Source: an uncultured Prevotellaceae bacterium (GTDB lineage Bacteria; Bacteroidota; Bacteroidia; Bacteroidales; Bacteroidaceae). From it: a stretch of DNA of 62,217 nucleotides. The stretch lies in contig CACYME010000014.1 in assembly GCA_902775475.1 (NCBI GenBank), positions 1 to 62,217 of the forward strand, given 5' to 3'. The notes under the pieces are model-generated. The model was not told the origin of the DNA. It saw only the letters and a list, made by a program, of their open reading frames with translations, and made no database searches. Both the position numbers and the translations under genes were made by a program. Every line of letters starts with the position of its first letter. Positions within the stretch are counted from its first letter, which is position 1. Below are positions 57,144 through 62,217 of this stretch, in pieces.

Positions 57144-58775
57144 ATGAAGAAAACTGCACTTTTACTTACCGTGATGGCCAGCCTGCTCAGTCTGACGGGT
57201 GCGAAGGCCGACGACTATGAGACCCTGCAAATGGGCAAGATAGAGAACCCGATGCTCTGGGCCGACGTGCCCGACCCCGACGTCATCCGCGTGGGCGACA
57301 CGTTCTATCTGGTATCAACAACGATGCACCTCATGCCCGGTGCTCCCGTCATGGCATCGAAGGACCTGAAGAACTGGGAGACGGTGAGCTACATCTTCGA
57401 CCGGCTGACGGACTCGCCGAAGTATGACCTGTCGAAGGAGGACGGCACCGTCTACGGACGCGGACAGTGGGCCACGTCGCTGAAGTACCACAAGGGCCGC
57501 TTCTATGCCCTGCTGGCCCCGAACGAGGGGGGCGACATGGGGCGCACCTACATCTTCACCGCCGAGCGTGCCGAGGGGCCGTGGACGCTGCTCTCGCGCA
57601 TGCGCCACTTCCACGACTGCTCGCTGTTCTTCGACGACGATGACCGCGTCTACGTGGTCTATGGCACCGGCGAGCTGATGGAGCTGAAGAAGGACCTCTC
57701 CGACGTCATCGAGGGCACCCACCAGCACATCTTCCAGCGCGAGGCCGACGAGCGCGGTCTGCTGGAAGGCTCGCGCATGATTAAGCACAACGGCAAGTAC
57801 TATCTGCTGATGATTTCCCACGTCTATGCTCCGGGACGCCATCGCCGCGAGGTGTGCTACCGGGCCGACGACATCCACGGCCCCTACGAGAAGCAGGTCA
57901 TCCTGGAGAGCGAGTTCGGCGGTTTCTCCTACGAGGCCCAGGGCACCATCGTCGACACGCAGGACGGCGACTGGTACGGCATCATCTTCCAGGACCGTGG
58001 CGGCGTGGGCCGTGTGCTCACAGTGATGCCCTGCCGCTGGATTAACGGCTGGCCGATGCTGGGCGACGAGGAGGGGAAGGTGCCCGAGACGGTGCGGCCG
58101 CTGGTCAGCGGACAGCCCACGACGGGCATCGTCAGGAGCGACGACTTCGAGCAGCCCCGTCTCGGCCTGCACTGGCAGTGGAACCACAACCCCGTGGACG
58201 AGGCGTGGTCGCTGACGGAAAGGACGGGCTTCCTCCGACTGAAGACCAGCCGCGTGGTGAACACCATCTATCTGGCTCCGAACACGCTGACGCAGCGCAT
58301 GGAGGGTCCCACGTGCAGCGGCTACATCGCCATAGACCTCTCGAAGATGAAGGATGGCGACTGCGCCGGCCTGGCCGCCTTCAACAGCGACACGGGGGCA
58401 CTGACCATCAAGAAGCAGGGCAAGCGCCTCACGCTGGAGATGAGCGAGCAGAAGGTGCAGCTGACCGACCACGAGAAGGCCGTGAAGGACACCGAGGAGA
58501 AGGTCATCGAGAGCGTGGAGCTGAAGCAGCCGAAGATATGGCTGCGCATCGATGCCGACTTCCGCCCGAACGGTCGCCACGGCGGCAACGACATGACGCA
58601 GTTCTTCTACAGCCTCGACGGCGAGCAGTGGACGAAGATTGGCTCCGACTTCCGCGTCGGCTTCGACTATCGCCGTTTCTTCATGGGCACAAAGTTCGGC
58701 ATTTTCTGCTATGCCACGAAGAAGGTAGGCGGCTACGTCGATGTCGATGAGTTCTGCTATACGAGGGGGAAATAA
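57144..58775 (+). CDS. GH43 beta-xylosidase/arabinofuranosidase
   Basis: A 543-residue secreted GH43 enzyme (signal peptide 1-22). The triad residues are Asp44 (DVPDPDVIRVGDTFYLV), Asp158 (HDCSLFFDDDDRVYVVYG) and Glu208 (LLEGSRMIKHNGKYYL). The propeller ends near residue 315 and is followed by a beta-sandwich (about 330-540) of the kind found in GH43 subfamily 12 and related enzymes. Xylosidase or arabinofuranosidase activity cannot be separated by sequence alone. It is monocistronic, divergent from the CotH/lamin-tail gene, and ends at a large spacer hairpin shared with the L-galactose operon. Confidence 0.9.
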   Translation: MKKTALLLTVMASLLSLTGAKADDYETLQMGKIENPMLWADVPDPDVIRVGDTFYLVSTTMHLMPGAPVMASKDLKNWETVSYIFDRLTDSPKYDLSKEDGTVYGRGQWATSLKYHKGRFYALLAPNEGGDMGRTYIFTAERAEGPWTLLSRMRHFHDCSLFFDDDDRVYVVYGTGELMELKKDLSDVIEGTHQHIFQREADERGLLEGSRMIKHNGKYYLLMISHVYAPGRHRREVCYRADDIHGPYEKQVILESEFGGFSYEAQGTIVDTQDGDWYGIIFQDRGGVGRVLTVMPCRWINGWPMLGDEEGKVPETVRPLVSGQPTTGIVRSDDFEQPRLGLHWQWNHNPVDEAWSLTERTGFLRLKTSRVVNTIYLAPNTLTQRMEGPTCSGYIAIDLSKMKDGDCAGLAAFNSDTGALTIKKQGKRLTLEMSEQKVQLTDHEKAVKDTEEKVIESVELKQPKIWLRIDADFRPNGRHGGNDMTQFFYSLDGEQWTKIGSDFRVGFDYRRFFMGTKFGIFCYATKKVGGYVDVDEFCYTRGK

Positions 58776-58780
58776 TAAGA

Positions 58781-58841
58781 GTTAGGAGTTAGGAGTTGGC
58801 TGCGCTTGCTGTTGGCGCGATAAAAACTCCTAACTCCTAAT
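58781..58841. terminator. Inverted spacer repeats between convergent genes
   Basis: GTTAGGAGTTAGGAGTT (58781-58797) is inverted at 58825-58841 (16 of 17 pairs), with further AACTCCTAATTCC words to 58866. The long stem lies between convergent genes and probably ends both transcripts. The words are the same as in the dxs-trkA spacer (14735-14765). Confidence 0.55.
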
Positions 58842-58864
58842 TCCTAATTCCTAACTCCTAATTC

Positions 58865-59884
58865 CTAACAAAAGTCCACGAGGATGCGGAACACCCGACC
58901 GGGCTGTTCGGCCCATTCTTGCATGGCCTGCGGGGCCTCCTCGGGGGCGACCACACGGCTGATGAGACGGTCGACGGGACAGGTGCCGCGCTCCAAGTAG
59001 TGGATGACGGCACGGAAGTCGCTGGGCTGGGCATTGCGCGAACCACGGATGTCGAGCTCCTTCTGCACGAAGTACTTTGTCTGGAACGACACCTCGGTCT
59101 TGGCGTAGCCGATGCAGATGACACGGCCCGTGAAGGCCACCTCGTCGACAGCCATCTGATAGGTGGGAGCCGAGCCGACAGCCTCGATGACCACGTCGGG
59201 GCCGAAGCCCGAGGTCATCTCTAACAGACGGGCATGCACGTCGTCGGTCTTCGTGTTGATGGTGTAGCTGGCGCCCATCTCGCGGGCCAGCTTCAGCTTC
59301 TCGTCGTCGATGTCGGCAGCCACGACGGTGGCACCGCGCTGTGCCGAGCGCACAATGGCACCCATGCCCACCATGCCACAGCCAATGACGAGCACGACGT
59401 CGATGTCGGTCACCTGCGCACGACTCACGGCATGGAAGCCCACGCTCATCGGCTCAATCAGGGCACAGGTACGCGGTGTGAGCAGTCCGGCGGGAATCAC
59501 CTTCTCCCAGGGCAGCACCAGCGTCTCGCGCATGGCACCCCAGCGCTGCACGCCCAGCGTCTCGTTGTGCTGGCAGGCGTTCACCCTGCCGTTGCGGCAC
59601 GAGGCGCACTTGCCGCAGTTGGTGTAGGGATTCGCCGTGACCACCATGCCGGGCTTCAGCCCCTCGGGCACGTGGCTGCCCACCTCGTCGATGACGGCGC
59701 CCACCTCGTGGCCGGGCACCACGGGCATCTTCACCATGGGGTTGCGCCCCAGATAGGTGCTCAGGTCCGACCCGCAGAACCCTACATACTGCATGCGCAG
59801 CCTCACCTCGTCGGGTCCCAGTTCCTGTTCGGCCACGCTGTCAACGACCATCTGTCGCTCTTGTAAAATCTTGATTGCTTTCAT
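58865..59884 (-). CDS. Zinc-dependent alcohol dehydrogenase, probable L-galactonate dehydrogenase
   Basis: A 339-residue medium-chain dehydrogenase. Catalytic zinc ligands are Cys37 (GFCGSD) and His59-Glu60 (PGHE). The structural zinc site is Cys90, Cys93, Cys96 and Cys104. The NAD motif is VIGCGMVGMGAI. It is the third gene of an operon whose first two members match L-galactose dehydrogenase and L-galactonolactonase. In the known Bacteroides vulgatus pathway a dehydrogenase of this family oxidises L-galactonate to tagaturonate, so that role is inferred. Sorbitol or other polyol dehydrogenase is the alternative. A 94-bp ATTTACGG-type spacer precedes it. Confidence 0.85.
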   Translation of the reverse strand: MKAIKILQERQMVVDSVAEQELGPDEVRLRMQYVGFCGSDLSTYLGRNPMVKMPVVPGHEVGAVIDEVGSHVPEGLKPGMVVTANPYTNCGKCASCRNGRVNACQHNETLGVQRWGAMRETLVLPWEKVIPAGLLTPRTCALIEPMSVGFHAVSRAQVTDIDVVLVIGCGMVGMGAIVRSAQRGATVVAADIDDEKLKLAREMGASYTINTKTDDVHARLLEMTSGFGPDVVIEAVGSAPTYQMAVDEVAFTGRVICIGYAKTEVSFQTKYFVQKELDIRGSRNAQPSDFRAVIHYLERGTCPVDRLISRVVAPEEAPQAMQEWAEQPGRVFRILVDFC

Positions 59885-59978
59885 CTTGTTTATTTACGAT
59901 TTACGGATTTACGATTTACTATTTACGGATTTACTATTTACGATTTATGATTGATTACCTTCGTTTTGGAGCCCTTTT

Positions 59979-60914
59979 TCACTCGCTCATGTTCTTGATA
60001 TAGGGGAGGTCTACGAGAGGGCCGAAGCCATAGAAGCGACGGGCGTTCTCGCCGAGGAAGAGCCGCTTCTCCCCGTCGGTCATCTCGGTACTCTTCAGCA
60101 CGAAGTCGTAGCTCATGCGGTAGGTGATGGCGGTGATGGTGCGCGGATAGTCGCTACCCCACATCAGCTTGTCCATGCCTGCCAGGCCGGCAGCCTCGCG
60201 GATGGCGCGGACGGCCGAGGGGAAGGGGTAGAACTCGTCGTTGTAGAGCCAGGTGATGCCCCCCGACTCTATCATCACGTTCTCGTGGCGCGCCAGCTTC
60301 ATCTGTTCCTGCCAGCTGCGGTTCTCCCAGGGCGGGGTGACGGGTGGGTTGGCCATGCCCAGATGGCCTATGGCCACCTTCAGGCGAGGGCACTCTTCGA
60401 TGACCTCGCGCAGCTCGCCCACCTGCTGGTCGCCATCGGCCAGGGTAATGCTCAGCAGCACGTCGTTGCCCTCCATCAGCTTGAACATCTTCATCATCTC
60501 CGGTCCGTTGAGCGGCTGCCCCAGCAGACGGTGGGCCGGGATGGCCAGGCCGTGGAACTTGTCGACGGCTATCAGGCGGAGAGCCTCCTCGTAGAACCCG
60601 GGGCGCAAATAGTCGGCCATGCCGTAGCAGAAGAAACGGTCGGGATAGCGGCGGCTCACCTCGGCGAGGTAGCCGTTCTGCTGGCCGTCGATGAACTCCT
60701 GCACCACCACGGCGGCCTGCACCTGGGCATAGTCCATGTTCGAGAGGAACACCTCGGCAGTGTTCCGCCCGTCAATCATGAAGGGGGGCAGCATCTGCCG
60801 CTCCTCGCCGAGGAACATGCTGCGACCGTTTCTCAGCGTACGTATCTCCAGCCCGTTCCAGCGGGTATTCTGCACAAGCCACAGGTGGCTGTGGGCATCA
60901 ATCAAAGTCATCAT
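59979..60914 (-). CDS. Amidohydrolase-family sugar lactonase, probable L-galactonolactonase
   Basis: The start at ATG 60914 overlaps the stop of the upstream gene as ATGA and gives 311 residues; the longer open frame to 61124 is the upstream gene read out of frame. It is an amidohydrolase-2 family protein with the N-terminal metal motif DAHSH (His8, His10), a GHLGM histidine near residue 185 and MWGSDYPR near the end. Family members include L-rhamnono-, L-fucono- and L-galactonolactonases that open the lactone made by a sugar dehydrogenase. Coupling to the aldo/keto reductase supports this role. Confidence 0.83.
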   Translation of the reverse strand: MMTLIDAHSHLWLVQNTRWNGLEIRTLRNGRSMFLGEERQMLPPFMIDGRNTAEVFLSNMDYAQVQAAVVVQEFIDGQQNGYLAEVSRRYPDRFFCYGMADYLRPGFYEEALRLIAVDKFHGLAIPAHRLLGQPLNGPEMMKMFKLMEGNDVLLSITLADGDQQVGELREVIEECPRLKVAIGHLGMANPPVTPPWENRSWQEQMKLARHENVMIESGGITWLYNDEFYPFPSAVRAIREAAGLAGMDKLMWGSDYPRTITAITYRMSYDFVLKSTEMTDGEKRLFLGENARRFYGFGPLVDLPYIKNMSE

Positions 60915-61861
60915 GAGTTCTTCCATCTTACGAACATCTGGTCGCCAATGATGCGCTGCACCTCCTTCACCAGCTGCTCGTCCATCGGCTCGGCGGCATA
61001 GGCGATGTTCTTCAGCACGTTGTCGGGGTTGGCACTGCTGAAGAGCGTGGTGGCGATGCGCGGATTCAGGCTGGTGGAGAACTGGATGGCCAGCTTCTCT
61101 ATGGGATAGCCCTGCTGCTGACAATAGGCGGCGGCACGGCTACAGGCCTGGCGCAGCTCTTGTGTGGCAGGATGCCAGTCGGGGGCGCCACGCTGCGACA
61201 GCAGACCCATCGACAGCGGCGAGGCATTGACGACGCCCACGCCATGTTGCTCGAAGAAGTCGAGATAGTCGGTGAGCAGTGTGTCGTTCAGCGAATAGTG
61301 GCAGAAGTTCAGGATGCTCTCCACCGTTCCGTCGTCTACATGCTCCACCACCCACCGCAGGTTCTCGGGCTGCAGGTCGGTGATGCCCACGTGGCCCACC
61401 AAGCCCTTGCGGCGCAGCTCGACGAGTGCGGGCAGCGTCTCGTCGACCACCTTCTGCAGTCCGCCAGGCAATGCTGCCTGGAACTCGATGTCGTGAACGT
61501 TGATGAGGTCGATGTAGTCCACGCCAAGGCGCTCCATGCTCTCGTAGACGCTGTCGGTGACGCGCTGTGCCGAGTAGTCCCAGGTGTTCACGCCGTCCTT
61601 GCCATAGCGACCCACCTTCGTGGAGAGGTAGTAGCGCTGGCGGGGAATCTCGCGCAGCGCCTTCCCCAGCACCATCTCGGCCTTCAGATGGCCATAGTAG
61701 GGCGACACATCGATGAAGTTGATGCCGTTGTCAACGGCCACATGTACGGCACGGATGCCCTCGGCCTCGCGGATGTCGTGGAACACGCCACCCAGCGACG
61801 AGGCGCCCAGCGAGAGGTTCGACACCCGCAGGCCTGTCTTTCCTAATTCGTTGTAAATCAT
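60911..61861 (-). CDS. Aldo/keto reductase, probable L-galactose dehydrogenase
   Basis: A 316-residue aldo/keto reductase with catalytic Asp51 and Tyr56 (FIDVSPYYGHLKAE), Lys82 (LSTKVG) and His near 122 (INVHDIEF). The sequence resembles plant L-galactose dehydrogenase and bacterial D-threo-aldose 1-dehydrogenase (GKTGLRVSNLSLGASSLGGVF). These oxidise the anomeric carbon of L-galactose or L-fucose to the lactone. It is the first gene of the three-gene operon. L-fucose is the main alternative substrate, but no fuconate dehydratase gene is present. Confidence 0.85.
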   Translation of the reverse strand: MIYNELGKTGLRVSNLSLGASSLGGVFHDIREAEGIRAVHVAVDNGINFIDVSPYYGHLKAEMVLGKALREIPRQRYYLSTKVGRYGKDGVNTWDYSAQRVTDSVYESMERLGVDYIDLINVHDIEFQAALPGGLQKVVDETLPALVELRRKGLVGHVGITDLQPENLRWVVEHVDDGTVESILNFCHYSLNDTLLTDYLDFFEQHGVGVVNASPLSMGLLSQRGAPDWHPATQELRQACSRAAAYCQQQGYPIEKLAIQFSTSLNPRIATTLFSSANPDNVLKNIAYAAEPMDEQLVKEVQRIIGDQMFVRWKNS

Positions 61862-61895
61862 ATTCGGTGAATGTTAGTGTTTCTTTTTGACGCTA

Positions 61896-61903
61896 CAAAA
61901 GTA
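61896..61903 (-). promoter_or_regulatory. -7 element of the L-galactose operon
   Basis: TACTTTTG on the minus strand, about 35 bp before ATG 61861. No clear -33 element was seen. Confidence 0.5.
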
Positions 61904-62217
61904 AGAAAAAAACACGATACACCCCAACGTTTTTCCACCTTTCTTCAGCAGCTTTTTGGCCACGGGCCCGTTTTTGAATATTTTTTGAACAAGAAGAAAA
62001 GCAGAACTGGTAGAAAAGACGCGAGTACGTACCCACCCAACGTCATTCCATGCCGGGATGCACGCGTCATTTTGCTTGGCAATGATATAGCAGTCGACCT
62101 ATTTGTGCGTAGCTCCCCCCGGCGCACCCGGATTTTTCCGTGGCAACCCACACAGCCCATGCATGACCGCATAAACTGAGAGGTAGCCCCGTCATCCATA
62201 AATCTTGCAGACTCTGT
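61904..62217. other. Non-coding end of the window
   Basis: No convincing gene. The stretch is A/T-rich at first, then GC-richer. It contains the 42-bp repeat copy B. Frames open here share only short peptides with the shadow frames around copy A, as expected from the DNA repeat. Confidence 0.5.
62078..62119 (+). repeat. 42-bp dispersed repeat, copy B
   Basis: It matches 52836-52877 at 35 of 42 positions, same strand, ending in a C run in both copies. Confidence 0.55.

Noticed and set aside
60915-61124. Longer N-terminus for the lactonase
   Set aside because: It is the aldo/keto reductase gene read in another frame; the ATGA overlap at 60911-60914 is the natural start.
61871-62179. A 102-codon frame at the window end
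   Set aside because: It shares only the DNA repeat with the frame at 52824, with no protein features.

Overview
The window looks like a chromosome segment of a xylan-degrading Prevotella (rumen or gut Bacteroidales; the closest species I recognise is P. ruminicola, now Xylanibacter). Evidence: SusC/SusD proteins, Bacteroidetes promoters (TTTG, 19 bp, TAnnTTTG), weak ribosome binding sites, DUF4492-cydAB and dxs-trkA-trkH gene blocks, and a fused GH10 xylanase/CE1 feruloyl esterase with the layout of Xyn10D-Fae1A. No rRNA, tRNA, CRISPR array or intact mobile element was found.

Layout. 1-90 is the 3' end of an unidentified gene. 314-7825 (minus) holds a GH30 xylanase and, upstream of it, an export operon (coiled-coil membrane protein, TolC, HlyD, two ABC-2 permeases, no ATPase). 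7826-9272 is repeat-rich intergenic DNA. 9273-17603 (plus) is core metabolism: DUF4492, cydA, cydB, dxs, trkA, trkH. 18192-20417 is xyn10D-fae1A. 20672-32831 is a SusC/SusD/lipoprotein operon followed by two tandem pairs of a DUF6057-like membrane protein and a beta-propeller lipoprotein with a CxxCH motif. 33029-36054 is a separately promoted pair of propeller lipoproteins. 36235-37890 (minus) is a type-B carboxylesterase.

39270-52813 (plus) is a tight seven-gene operon for decorated xylan: CE15 glucuronoyl esterase, a double alpha/beta-hydrolase, a tandem GH43-CBM6 protein, GH31-PA14, a type-B esterase, GH3-PA14 and GH8. A transposase remnant follows, then a minus-strand CotH/lamin-tail protein with a type IX secretion signal, divergent from a GH43 gene (57144-58775). 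58865-61861 (minus) is an aldo/keto reductase, amidohydrolase-lactonase and zinc dehydrogenase operon matching the known Bacteroides L-galactose pathway.

How they may work together: GH10, GH30 and GH8 cut the backbone, CE1, CE15 and other esterases remove feruloyl, glucuronoyl and acetyl links, GH43 removes arabinose or xylose, GH31 may remove alpha-xylose, and the L-galactose operon could consume L-galactose. Feruloylated arabinose side chains carrying xylose and L-galactose are known from maize-bran heteroxylan, so the window reads as a kit for complex cereal xylan.

The least explained material is repetitive: a roughly 400-bp intergenic repeat in three copies, an 88-bp inverted-repeat element in frame inside dxs, a related GC hairpin in frame inside the GH43 gene, a multi-hairpin element at 8056-8230, and a Y1-transposase remnant capped by three 22-bp palindromic repeats.
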